Assembly (NCBI GenBank): GCA_001600355.1
Contig: BCJU01000002.1
Span: 682,001 to 746,000, forward strand
Length of the DNA stretch: 64,000 bases
From: Meira nashicola
Taxonomy: Eukaryota > Basidiomycota > Exobasidiomycetes > Exobasidiales > Brachybasidiaceae
Reading direction: 5' to 3'
A program made the position numbers and the translations under genes. The notes under the pieces were generated by a model. That model did no database searches. It was not told where the DNA came from and saw nothing but the letters and a program-made list of their open reading frames with translations. Shown piece after piece: positions 53,789 through 63,237 of the stretch (its first letter is position 1; the number at the start of each line of letters is the position of its first letter).

Positions 53789-55480
53789 ATGCATGAAACA
53801 CATTCTTCTGTTTTTGTCAGATTGGCATTGAGTTTGGAATGGTATCATATCCCTTTAACGATCGCCATTTCGATTCCAGTTTGGATATTTTACAATCTAT
53901 TCTTACATCCTCTTTCCAAATATCCTGGACCTTTGATCGCTCGAATTGGCGTTCCAGGCATTTGGCCATTTTGGCAAACGTATAATTTTCGGTTTGTATG
54001 GTCATTAGAAGAAGCGCATGATCGATATGGAGAAGTTGTTAGGATAAGTACAAATCATCTTTCATTTAATTCATCAAAAGCATCTCAACAAATATATGCT
54101 CATGGAAATGGATTGAGCTTTCCAAAAACGACATTTTATCAATCTTTTCAAGTTTATCCAAAACAACCAAGTCTTTTTAGCGAAATTGATTCTGATAAAC
54201 ATTCAGCTTTTAGAAGGTCAATTTCGGGCGCATATAGTATGAATAATTTAATCAAATTGGAAGAATACATCGAACCTTTAACGCAAAAGTTTATCAAAAG
54301 ATTATCAGATAATCAAGCAAAGTTTGCTACTACTAAAAGTGATTCTGTAGAAATGGATTTGGCAAAATGGTTACACTTTTATGCAATGGATGCGGTAGGA
54401 GAACTTGCATTTGGCGCATCTTTTGGATTTGTTGAAAAAGGAAATGATTCGAATAACTTTTTAGTGGGAGTGAGTAATTTATCACATTGGGGTAGTATAG
54501 CAGGCTGGCTTCCTGCAATCTCTCAACCACTAAGAAGATGGATAAAGTATTCTTCCGGTCAACCAGGTGGAGAAACTGTTGGAAAGGTAACTGAACCATT
54601 GATTAACGAAAGATATCGTTTATTAAACATCCGATCCAAAAAGGATGAAACAAAGATGACAAAAGAAGAATTGGATGATATTGCACATTTAGATGCAAGA
54701 CAAGATATGTTGTCAAACTTTTGCAAGAGTAAGAATCCTACAACGGGTAAACTACTTGAACGTATTGAAGTTTTACGAACTGCAATCAGTGTAGTTGCTG
54801 CTGGATCAGATACGAGTGCTACTGCATTAACAACAATGATTGGGTATTTAGTTCGTAATCCAAAAGTTCTAAAAGCATTACAACAAGAAATTGATGAAGC
54901 TTTTGATGTTGGTGCATTAACATGGCCAATTCAATATGCACAAGCGGTAAAATTGGAACTTTTACAAGCATGCATAAAAGAAACTCTTCGTTTACATCCA
55001 CCAATCAGTATGTCATTACCTCGAGAAGTATGTGCAAAAGAAGGTTTAATTGTACAAGGACAAAAAGGAAATCAATTCATCGTTCCATTTGGTTGTCAAG
55101 TGAGTGTTGCACCATTTGTTTTACATCGAAACAAAGATGAATTTGGTGAAAGTGCAAGAGAATATGATCCATATCGTTGGTTAAACTTGAACGAAGAGAA
55201 AAGAAAGAGTATGGAAAAGAGTATTTTAACTTTTGGAGGTGGAGCACGTCAATGTATAGGAAAGAATATCTCTTTAATGGAAATTAATAAAGCTTTACCT
55301 TCTCTCATCCGTACGTTCAACTTCACGCTACCTAACCATCGTTCTAGCGATTGGCAAGGAACAGATTCAGATGGAAAAAAGGGAGAACGAATTCCATGGA
55401 GATGCAGATCAACTTGGTTTTTGGAAGTACAAACGTTTCCGGTACAAGTTTCGAAGCGATCGAATGTTGAGGATGAATGA
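53789..55480 (+). CDS. Cytochrome P450 monooxygenase
   Basis: ER-anchored haem-thiolate oxygenase, 563 residues from the ATG at 53789. An N-terminal hydrophobic anchor (LTIAISIPVWIFYNLFLHPLSKYPGP) is followed by the standard fold: I-helix AGSDTSATALTT, K-helix ETLRLHPP (ExxR) at about residue 400, and the haem loop FGGGARQCIGKN with the ligand Cys at about 488. The PGPL and H-x-YGEVVRIS blocks resemble the pisatin-demethylase/CYP57-like group of fungal P450s, but substrate is unknown. Adjacent genes (SSADH, GFA enzyme) suggest catabolic or detoxification roles nearby, not a proven pathway. Intronless. Confidence 0.9.
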   Translation: MHETHSSVFVRLALSLEWYHIPLTIAISIPVWIFYNLFLHPLSKYPGPLIARIGVPGIWPFWQTYNFRFVWSLEEAHDRYGEVVRISTNHLSFNSSKASQQIYAHGNGLSFPKTTFYQSFQVYPKQPSLFSEIDSDKHSAFRRSISGAYSMNNLIKLEEYIEPLTQKFIKRLSDNQAKFATTKSDSVEMDLAKWLHFYAMDAVGELAFGASFGFVEKGNDSNNFLVGVSNLSHWGSIAGWLPAISQPLRRWIKYSSGQPGGETVGKVTEPLINERYRLLNIRSKKDETKMTKEELDDIAHLDARQDMLSNFCKSKNPTTGKLLERIEVLRTAISVVAAGSDTSATALTTMIGYLVRNPKVLKALQQEIDEAFDVGALTWPIQYAQAVKLELLQACIKETLRLHPPISMSLPREVCAKEGLIVQGQKGNQFIVPFGCQVSVAPFVLHRNKDEFGESAREYDPYRWLNLNEEKRKSMEKSILTFGGGARQCIGKNISLMEINKALPSLIRTFNFTLPNHRSSDWQGTDSDGKKGERIPWRCRSTWFLEVQTFPVQVSKRSNVEDE

Positions 55481-55625
55481 GAGCCATCATAGTGATATAC
55501 CACTTCATACATACATTTGTACTTGTACATACTTTTCATTTCAATGATTCTTTGAAAAAGTGACTGTGGTACGTGCATTGATTTTCACGAAATCTCATTT
55601 CCTATCAAAAGTCATACACTTATTA

Positions 55626-57183
55626 TTATTGGGCAGGAGCAACTCTGAAATTGAGAGTTTTGATGTTCATATAATCGTCTAAGCCTAAAACTGAACCTTC
55701 TCTACCATATCCACTCTCCTTCACTCCACCAAAAGCACCTTCAGCAGCACTTAACATTCCATGATTGATTGCAACCATTCCCGTTTCAATTTCTTCTGCC
55801 ATTCTCCATGCTCTATCAATATCTTTTGTGAACAAATAAGCACCTAAGCCAACTTGACTATCATTCGCTTTCTCTAATGCTTCTTTTTCATTTTCAAAAA
55901 TACCAATCGCACTTAAAGGACCAAAACTTTCTTCTTTCCAAATTTGCATTTCAGATGTTAAACCGGTAAGAATTGTTGGAGGAAAAAAGAATCCATTCTT
56001 GAATTCTTCTTTAACGTAATTTGATTTATTTGCTTGCCAGGATAACTTTGCTCCTTTTCCTAATGCATCATCAACGTGTGCTTTGACTTTTTCAACTCCA
56101 CGTTCGGACATTAAAGGACCGAGACCTACATTTGGATCCTTTCCTCCTCCAACAGGAATCTTTTCGATAGCACTTTGTAATCGTTTTACAAATTCAGGTA
56201 CGATTGACTTTTGCACCAAGATTCGATTAGCAGCCGTACATGTTTGACCAGAATTACGTAATTTAGTAGCGAATAATTGTGGAATAACATCGTCCAAATT
56301 AGCATCTTCAAAAACGATAAAAGGTGCATTTCCACCTAATTCCAAAGACATCTTTTTGAGTGTATCTGCACTTTGTTTTACTAATAATTTTCCAATTGCT
56401 GTTGATCCTGTAAAACTAATCTTTTTCACTCTTGGTTCTTCACATAATGCTTTTCCAATTTCAGCAGTTGTTTTTAATCCTGTAATACAATTTATAACAC
56501 CTTTTGGAACTCCTGCACGTTCTGCTAAATGACAAAATGTTAATGTTGCAAAAGGTGTTTCACCTGCTGGTTTAACGACAGTCGTACAACCTGAAGCAAT
56601 AACAGCTGCAATTTTACGAGCAGCCATTGCAATTGGTAAATTCCAAGGACATAAAGAAGCAACAACACCAATAGGTTGTTTGATTGTAATAATTCTACTT
56701 GTAGGATTTGCAGCTGGAATCGTTAATCCATTTGTACGTTCAGCTTCGCCCGAAAAGAATTCTAAAAAGCTAGCAGCATAAACAACTTCAGCTTGAGCTT
56801 CTTTTAGAGGTTTTCCATTTTCAGCAACGATTAATTTGGCAAAATCTTCTGAATTTGCAAGAATTAAATCATTATATGCTCGTAACATTCTTGCTCTTTC
56901 ACGACCTGAAACTTTGCGGAATGTTTGAAAGGCAGTTTGAGCTGCAGTAACTGATCTTTCTACATCTTTCGAATCCATCTCTGGTGCAGAACCAATCACT
57001 TCACGCGTTGATGGATCTTCGACATCGAATCTTTTACCGGAAATAGCTTCGACTAATTCACCATCGATTAAGGCTTTATCAACCCATAAGGATTGATCTT
57101 TGAGCTTCATAGAAAGGGAATGGTCAGAAATCGAAGAGATGTTTGATTTGCTAGCTACTCACTTTAATTGTTGTAGAAGACAT
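55626..57183 (-). CDS. UGA2: Succinate-semialdehyde dehydrogenase
   Basis: NAD(P)-dependent oxidation of succinate semialdehyde in the GABA shunt. Exon 1 (57163-57183, only 7 codons, MSSTTIK) is joined to 55626-57104 across a 58-nt intron (GTGAGT...AAG), giving 499 residues; without splicing the ATG at 57110 would give 494, and both are possible. Aldehyde-dehydrogenase marks: CPWNLPIAMAARKIAAVIASGCTTVVKPA (cofactor cleft), FTGSTAIG, the general base Glu in LELGGNAPF, the catalytic Cys in SGQTCTAANRI, and EESFGPLSAIG. TATAAAAA at 57241-57248 on this strand lies about 58 bp upstream of the start. GVKESGYGREG is the SSADH-type end block. Confidence 0.9.
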
Positions 57184-57651
57184 GATATAAAGCTATATGG
57201 TTGCTAGTTGTGGAGAAAGAAGAATGAATGAAATGGCTCCTTTTTATAGTCAACAACCTGACACACGTTGCTTTAAAGAAAATCGAATGGACTTTTCGGC
57301 AAAAGAACCGAAGAGAAGATGATCAGATATAATTTGGGGAAAATGAGGAGAAAGAATGAATGTATGCATTTCACCTCCACAGAAAGCCGTCAAAAGAGAG
57401 TACACTAACCTTCCTTCGGCGCCGTATTTGTTGTGCATATGACCTTCTTAAAATTCCAAACCAAAGCCCGATCAGCTGTAAAACCCCACACTTTTTGGAT
57501 TGGATATCCGGTACGCGTGCTTTCGGTCGGAAATGCAATGCTTGGTCTTATGATTCCGCTTTTTCTCGCTCTCTCTCGAGTCTCATTTCATTTCATTTGT
57601 CATACGCACAGACAAATATGTCATTCATCAAATTTAGTACAATGTCTGAAA
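57184..57651. promoter_or_regulatory. SSADH upstream region and GFA 3' flank
   Basis: 468 bp containing the SSADH TATA box at 57241-57248. CT-rich runs at about 57566-57580. No further gene seen. Confidence 0.4.
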
Positions 57652-58153
57652 TCAGATAGGATTCTTGTCAAACATTTTATCTTTTGGTGTATCAAAAGTA
57701 GGTAACCAAGTTGATCTACGAATACACCAAAATTCCATCTTTGGTTTCCATTCGATGGGATCGTCTAAAGTACCTGAAGGGATTACTAAACAACCATCCT
57801 TTTTCATCTCTTCGCTATCAGTGTAAATCAAACAAGAACAATTTCCACAAAAGAAGCCTTTGAGAGGTAATTTAGAACTGGTATTATAATCTTCATAGAC
57901 TTTTAATTCATCTGATCCTTTGAAAATTTTGAATGACTGAGGAGGAGGGGATTTGATTCTTGTTAGAACATTTATCAAACATATCATCATCATCACTCAC
58001 ATTCGCTTTAACATAATTGTTCGCCATAAACATCGATCCTGAACATTTACGACAGCTCAAACAATGACAAATCCAAGCTGAAATTGGCTTCTGGCTTAAT
58101 TCATATCGTACTTTTTCACATACACATCCTCCTTGAATAGGATAATCAGACAT
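57652..58153 (-). CDS. GFA/CENP-V fold zinc protein
   Basis: Small zinc-binding enzyme of the glutathione-dependent formaldehyde-activating (GFA) superfamily. Exons 58001-58153 and 57652-57936, joined across a 64-nt intron (GTGAGT...CTCAG, phase 0), encode 145 residues. The Cys ligands are visible: GGCVCEKVRYEL, HCLSCRKCSGS, and FFCGNCSCLIYT, the zinc-binding pattern of the beta-tent fold. True GFA activity is known for few members; many family proteins have unknown substrates. The first 51 residues and the rest need the splice to be in frame, and the joined sequence matches the family order, so the gene model is good. Divergent from DPS1. Confidence 0.82.
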
Positions 58154-58590
58154 ACTTGAGGAAGATCAGTGGATGTCGTGTGCCAAACTTTTGTTGCGAG
58201 AACTTCAAACCATTTTTAGCATTCATTAACTTTTAGCGCTACGGCCAACCTACCTCTTATCCGGCCAAGTATTGGTTTCTCAATGAGGCTTCTCTCCGAT
58301 GTGAAATGAGTATCAGATGTTGATAAAATGATATCCAACTCTAAGACAAACGTCATAGTAACAAATCATTGCAATTAATTATAATCATCATATCAGATCA
58401 CAATAAGCATGAACGAGAGTCACCCTAGTCATGAATGAGAGCGATGACTCTGCAGCGCGAGGTGGTGTGATGTGCACGGGCTAAGAAGAAATAAGATTTT
58501 TTTTACACGCAGGCTGAAGAAGAAGAAAAAAAGAACAAGCTGCATACACTCGAACATTCTTCTTCTTACACCATCAATAATTCATTCATC
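58154..58590. promoter_or_regulatory. Divergent promoter region, GFA gene / DPS1
   Basis: 437 bp with A+T-rich stretches and a long T run at 58498-58504. No gene seen. Confidence 0.4.
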
Positions 58591-60252
58591 ATGACGTCCG
58601 AAGTAGATCCAACTAAATCAATCGAACAAATTCTGGAAGAAGAAAGAAATCCAGATGGAACACCTTTATCAGACAATCAAAAGAAAAAGCGTGCTGCAAA
58701 ATTAGAAAAAGAACGTAAAAAAGCTGAAACTGCAGCACGTTTAGCAGCCGAAAAAGAACAAAAAGAAGCATCTGAAGTTGATTTTGCACAACAAAATTAT
58801 GGTGATCTTCCTTTAAATCAATCACAAGAAAGAACAGGTCGTACATTTAACGATTTAACTGAGATCAAAGCAGAAAATGATGGTAAAACAGTCACTTTTT
58901 CTGCACGCATTCAAACTTCAAGATCACCTTCGGCAAAGATGGTTTTCTTAACTTTACGTAATAGATTCGATTGTGTTCAAGCAATCTTAACTCAAACACC
59001 CGAAAAAGTATCTAAGCAAATGGTTAAATGGGCTGCAAGTTTGGAATCCGAAGCAATCGTTCTTGTTGAAGGTGTTGTGTCAAAAGTAGCAAAACCAATC
59101 GAATCTTCTACAGTTACTGCAAAAGATGCAGAAGTGAAAATTTCAAAATTACATGCAATCTCTCGCTTAGCCTTGAAGGAACCATTACCATTTTATGTTG
59201 ACGATGCTACAAGATCAGAGAATGAGATTCAAGCAAGTCAAAGTACAGACAGACCAATGCCATCCATCGGTATGGATACTCGATTGGATAATCGTGTCTT
59301 AGATCTCAGAACTACAACTAATCAAGCAATCTTCCGTATTCAACATGGTGTTTGCAGATTGTTCAGAGAATTTTTGGATGACAGAGGATTTGTTGAAATC
59401 CATACTCCTAAATTACAAGGAGCAGCAACCGAAAGTGGAGCAAGTGTTTTCAAAGTATCTTACTTTAAAGGAAACGCTTTCTTAGCTCAAAGTCCTCAAT
59501 TGGCAAAACAAATGGCTATTGCTGCTGATTTTGGACGTGTTTATGAAATCGGACCTGTTTTCCGTGCCGAAGATAGTAACACACCAAGACACATGACCGA
59601 ATTCACTGGTTTAGATTTGGAGATGTCATTTGATGAACATTATCATGAAGTTTTAGACATCTTAGCAGGATTATTCACATTCATCTTTCAACAATTACCA
59701 AAAAGATACGCAAAAGAGATCGAAACTGTTCGTAAACAATTCCCGGTTGATGAATTTTTGGTGCCTGATGTGATGCCAAGATTGGAATTTCCAGAAGCTG
59801 TCAAGATTTTACGTGAAGCAGGTCAAGAGATTGGTGATTATGATGATCTAAGTACAGAACAAGAAAGAATTTTGGGTAAAGCTGTTCGTGATAAATACAA
59901 GAGTGATTTCTTCATGTTGGACAAATTCCCATTAGCTATTCGTCCGTTCTATACGATGCCTGATCCGGCAAATCCTAATTACAGTCTTTCATACGATTTC
60001 TTCTTCCGCGGTCAAGAAATTCTTTCGGGTGCTCAACGTGTTCATGATGCAAATATGTTGGAAGGTAGAATGAAAGAAGCAGGTATTCAACCTGAAGATA
60101 TGAAAGCTTACCTTAACGCATTCCGATTCGGATGTCCACCACATGCTGGAGCGGGTATCGGTATGGAACGTGTTGTGATGTTCTATTTGGGTTTGGGTAA
60201 CATTCGTAGAGCAAGCATGTTCCCACGTGATCCTAAACGATTGGATCCTTAA
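58591..60252 (+). CDS. DPS1: Aspartyl-tRNA synthetase, cytosolic
   Basis: Class IIb aminoacyl-tRNA synthetase charging tRNA-Asp. The 553-residue protein begins with a Lys/Glu/Ala-rich N-terminal helix (LEKERKKAETAARLAAEKEQKEA), a eukaryote-type RNA-binding extension; the OB-fold anticodon domain follows (about 85-200: VTFSARIQTSRSPSAKMVFLTLRNRFDCVQAIL). The catalytic domain has motif 1 (IHTPKLQGAATESGASVF), motif 2 (FRAEDSNTPRHMTEFTGLDLEM) and motif 3 (GAGIGMERVVMFYLGLGNIR), with an SPQLAKQ substrate loop between. The motif order and length are normal for cytosolic Dps1; intronless. It converges on the GTPBP1-like gene with 171 bp between stops. Confidence 0.96.
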   Translation: MTSEVDPTKSIEQILEEERNPDGTPLSDNQKKKRAAKLEKERKKAETAARLAAEKEQKEASEVDFAQQNYGDLPLNQSQERTGRTFNDLTEIKAENDGKTVTFSARIQTSRSPSAKMVFLTLRNRFDCVQAILTQTPEKVSKQMVKWAASLESEAIVLVEGVVSKVAKPIESSTVTAKDAEVKISKLHAISRLALKEPLPFYVDDATRSENEIQASQSTDRPMPSIGMDTRLDNRVLDLRTTTNQAIFRIQHGVCRLFREFLDDRGFVEIHTPKLQGAATESGASVFKVSYFKGNAFLAQSPQLAKQMAIAADFGRVYEIGPVFRAEDSNTPRHMTEFTGLDLEMSFDEHYHEVLDILAGLFTFIFQQLPKRYAKEIETVRKQFPVDEFLVPDVMPRLEFPEAVKILREAGQEIGDYDDLSTEQERILGKAVRDKYKSDFFMLDKFPLAIRPFYTMPDPANPNYSLSYDFFFRGQEILSGAQRVHDANMLEGRMKEAGIQPEDMKAYLNAFRFGCPPHAGAGIGMERVVMFYLGLGNIRRASMFPRDPKRLDP

Positions 60253-60423
60253 AATAAAAATCTCGAACAAAAAAGGCAAGGCAACCTGAAATTTATTGTT
60301 GTAATTATTACATGTTGCTATTCCAACTTCGAATCTATACATGAAAGCAAAGTGAATCATTATTGAGTGATTTAGGTAATAGAAGATCCTTGCCTCCTCG
60401 ACTCAACAATAAATCCCATTGTT

Positions 60424-62640
60424 TTAAGCATTTGCCTCTGACTCATTCGAAATCGTTGAGTGACTCTTTGGAATAATGTCTGCGCTAAGTGGACCCGTCT
60501 GTCCAGCTGCACGAACGACACCAATGAGTTTCGTTTTACCCTCTCGCGTGATAAGCTTCAAACCAGGTTCCAAATATTCGGCCGTTCGAATGAATTGTAA
60601 TCGTAATAAGGCACGATCTCCTGTACGTACTACTGGCTTATCAGGTGAAGTGGAAGTCGGTTCATTCAATACAGTTTGCTTTCCGTTTTTCGATACTGAC
60701 TCAGATGCGCTTCCCGCTTCGGTTGAAGTGCCCTCTGCTGTATTTTGACCAGCTTTGTTATTTGTCGACGAATGATTACTTGGCCATGTACTGCTAACAA
60801 TGTTTCCCTGTGAATCTAATTTTGCAATTTGAGTGATACGAACAGTCTGTCTAATACTTGCAGCATGTAAAACCATACAACTTCCAACACTCAACGTTGT
60901 AGAATGATATAAACATAAAATCTCTGCATCACACGTCATAACTGCACGTGGAGGTGTTTGACCTTCAACAGTTTTTGACATCATAACCATTCCTTTGCGA
61001 ACTTGATTCCTTCGTATCTTTTTCAAAGCGAAACTTGCACTTTGACCTGCAGTTGCCATTTCAACATTCACACGTTTTCGTTGAATTGAACGAACGGTTG
61101 TACTTGTAAATTGTCCTAATGTATCCGGACCAATGATTAAATTATCTCCAACTTTTACCGTTCCAGATAAAACAACTCCGCTAACTACACAACCAACAAA
61201 AGGTACAGAAAATACATCTTGCAATTGAAATTTGAAAGGTGCATTTGGCGAAAATTTGGCAGCATTAGCTTGTGGTAAAATGTTGAGAAATGATCGAAGT
61301 AAGTTCAAATTATGACCTGTCACATTGGAAATTTGAAAGATTGGACAAATTCGTTCATGACCTAATCGTAAAGCTGCATCTACTGTTTGTTCGGCTGATT
61401 CGATAAAGATTGGCGTCTTTCTACATCCGGGCGATCGTAAAATTTTTGTCAATTGTTTGATTGTCGCTTCTAATATGTGTGGAGGTGTCATATCAATCTT
61501 TGTGATACAAACCAAAACAGGAACGGCCAATGCTAATGCTACGCCCAAATGTTCTTTCGACATTCCTATCAAACCTGCATTGGCACCAACCATAAGCATA
61601 ACGAAATCTGGCAAGCATCCAGTCAAACCACCAACAGTCGTTTTCAGATAACGTTCATGTCCTGCTAAATCGATAAATGATACCACTTTTGCACTCTTTT
61701 CGCAAATTTCCTCCCAACTCATCTTTCTGCCTGGTTCTGATGTATTTTTTGCATCGATATTCATAACAACTCCACCTCCAACATCGAATCCTAAAATTTC
61801 CATACCAACACTTGACGTTCTTCCTGATTCAATTTCATGCTTGTGCCTAAATAGATTCACACGAGCTTTTCCTCTTCCATCATCCAAACCTCCTCTCGTT
61901 AGTACACCCAATGTTGATGATTTCCCGGCATCTACATTTCCTACCACTGCCACCCGTAGCTCTAACAGCTCTTGAGCACTACTAGGTATCCTTCTCACCA
62001 TAATGAATGCAAATGGCTCCCTTTCTTTCTCATCAAGGTGTTCAAACAAGGTTGTTGCTTGACAATCAACTTGAGAAGCGGCCAATTTGACATGCCGTAT
62101 TATAGTTGACAATTCTTTAGAAGTGATAGAAATGTTGACATGCTTTACGTCTTCTAATTTGTCACTCAAAGACATAGAGCTAGGTACTGCATCTGCAAGT
62201 GATTTTGCTGGCGTGGTGAATGAAGCAGAGTCATCCTTGTTTATCTGCGTCCTTTTACCTATAGATAAAATCACTTCGCCACCCTGTGACCAAGCCCAAT
62301 CGTGTAAAGTGCTTCCTAGAGTTTTTACTGTTTGACTTTGCTTCATATTATCATGCTCATTCTGTTCCGGTGCCTTCTCTGTCTTCTTTGCCACTTCCTC
62401 AGTACGGTGGCTGCTGCCATTTTGTTTAATCTCATCGCCAACTACATCTAAAGTTGGATCTTGTAAAGCAAGTTTCTTGAAATCTTCTGGATCGATTGAA
62501 AGCTCTCCTGTGATTTGAGTATTCGAAAAGGAAGACGTTAGAGCATCTAAAGATCCTTGTGATTCAGACTTTTTTGTATGCCCTGCAGATGCTGGTTTGG
62601 TCGACCTTCCTTGGTCAGTATTGATTGTTGTATGACTCAT
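60424..62640 (-). CDS. GTP-binding protein, GTPBP1/GTPBP2-like
   Basis: Translational GTPase of the eRF3/EF-Tu class related to human GTPBP1, which acts in ribosome quality control and mRNA turnover. The 738-residue protein has a disordered N-terminus (about 100 residues) and a G domain from about residue 230: GNVDAGKSSTLGVL (P-loop), IESGRTSSVGMEILGF (switch I-type block characteristic of GTPBP1), DLAGHERYLKTT (G3) and TKID (G4). Two beta-barrel domains follow (LIIGPDTLGQFTSTTVRSIQRKRV, KKIRRNQVRKGMV), and a Ser/Thr-rich insert interrupts the last barrel near 650-690. S. cerevisiae has no close equivalent. Intronless; divergent from the edge gene. Confidence 0.88.
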   Translation of the reverse strand: MSHTTINTDQGRSTKPASAGHTKKSESQGSLDALTSSFSNTQITGELSIDPEDFKKLALQDPTLDVVGDEIKQNGSSHRTEEVAKKTEKAPEQNEHDNMKQSQTVKTLGSTLHDWAWSQGGEVILSIGKRTQINKDDSASFTTPAKSLADAVPSSMSLSDKLEDVKHVNISITSKELSTIIRHVKLAASQVDCQATTLFEHLDEKEREPFAFIMVRRIPSSAQELLELRVAVVGNVDAGKSSTLGVLTRGGLDDGRGKARVNLFRHKHEIESGRTSSVGMEILGFDVGGGVVMNIDAKNTSEPGRKMSWEEICEKSAKVVSFIDLAGHERYLKTTVGGLTGCLPDFVMLMVGANAGLIGMSKEHLGVALALAVPVLVCITKIDMTPPHILEATIKQLTKILRSPGCRKTPIFIESAEQTVDAALRLGHERICPIFQISNVTGHNLNLLRSFLNILPQANAAKFSPNAPFKFQLQDVFSVPFVGCVVSGVVLSGTVKVGDNLIIGPDTLGQFTSTTVRSIQRKRVNVEMATAGQSASFALKKIRRNQVRKGMVMMSKTVEGQTPPRAVMTCDAEILCLYHSTTLSVGSCMVLHAASIRQTVRITQIAKLDSQGNIVSSTWPSNHSSTNNKAGQNTAEGTSTEAGSASESVSKNGKQTVLNEPTSTSPDKPVVRTGDRALLRLQFIRTAEYLEPGLKLITREGKTKLIGVVRAAGQTGPLSADIIPKSHSTISNESEANA

Positions 62641-63237
62641 TGTTTCGACTTTTCGCCTCGTTTGAGCAGATTAAAGATTCGGCCGCTGCGATTGCAAAAA
62701 TGTTTTGATGATCCCTAACAGTTTATTATTCTTTGATTGATGAAGAATTAATAACTTGATTAAATGCTCAAATTTGTGAGACGATTTGACGCCACGCAAT
62801 AAGTTTCCGCACTTTCAAAAAGCTACTTTATTCTTCTAATCCAAAATGTTGTTGATGATGGTAATACGTCTGATGAATAATTCTTAGTAAGAATCCCTCA
62901 AATATATTAAATCGGACTTGATGACTCTTTAGGGATCCTTTATTCATTGTTCATCTCTGGCACGGATTTATAGGCCTAATGTAAGCTTGCACCTGCTGCA
63001 GCCTGCATGAGAAGATTGGCTTCTTCGCACTGCATGCACTTCCGATGACTGTGTCAGGATGCAGGTGCATATATGCAGCTAGTGTTGCATACGCATATTC
63101 CTAATTTCATTCTAACTTTTTTTTATTTGGTAGATCGCTATCCTTAACGCGTCTGCCATCCACTTTTTGCTTTATTGTAACAGATGATGAAGTAAGATTA
63201 AAAGATTTTCTTTGGTATTTAATAGTTTTTATATACG
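62641..63237. promoter_or_regulatory. Divergent promoter region, GTPBP1-like / edge gene
   Basis: 597 bp. A cluster of GCATG/CTGCA/TGCAT repeats lies at about 62985-63090 (short palindromic TGCATGCA-like and TGCAGGTGCA units), a possible regulatory block. No gene seen. Confidence 0.4.
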
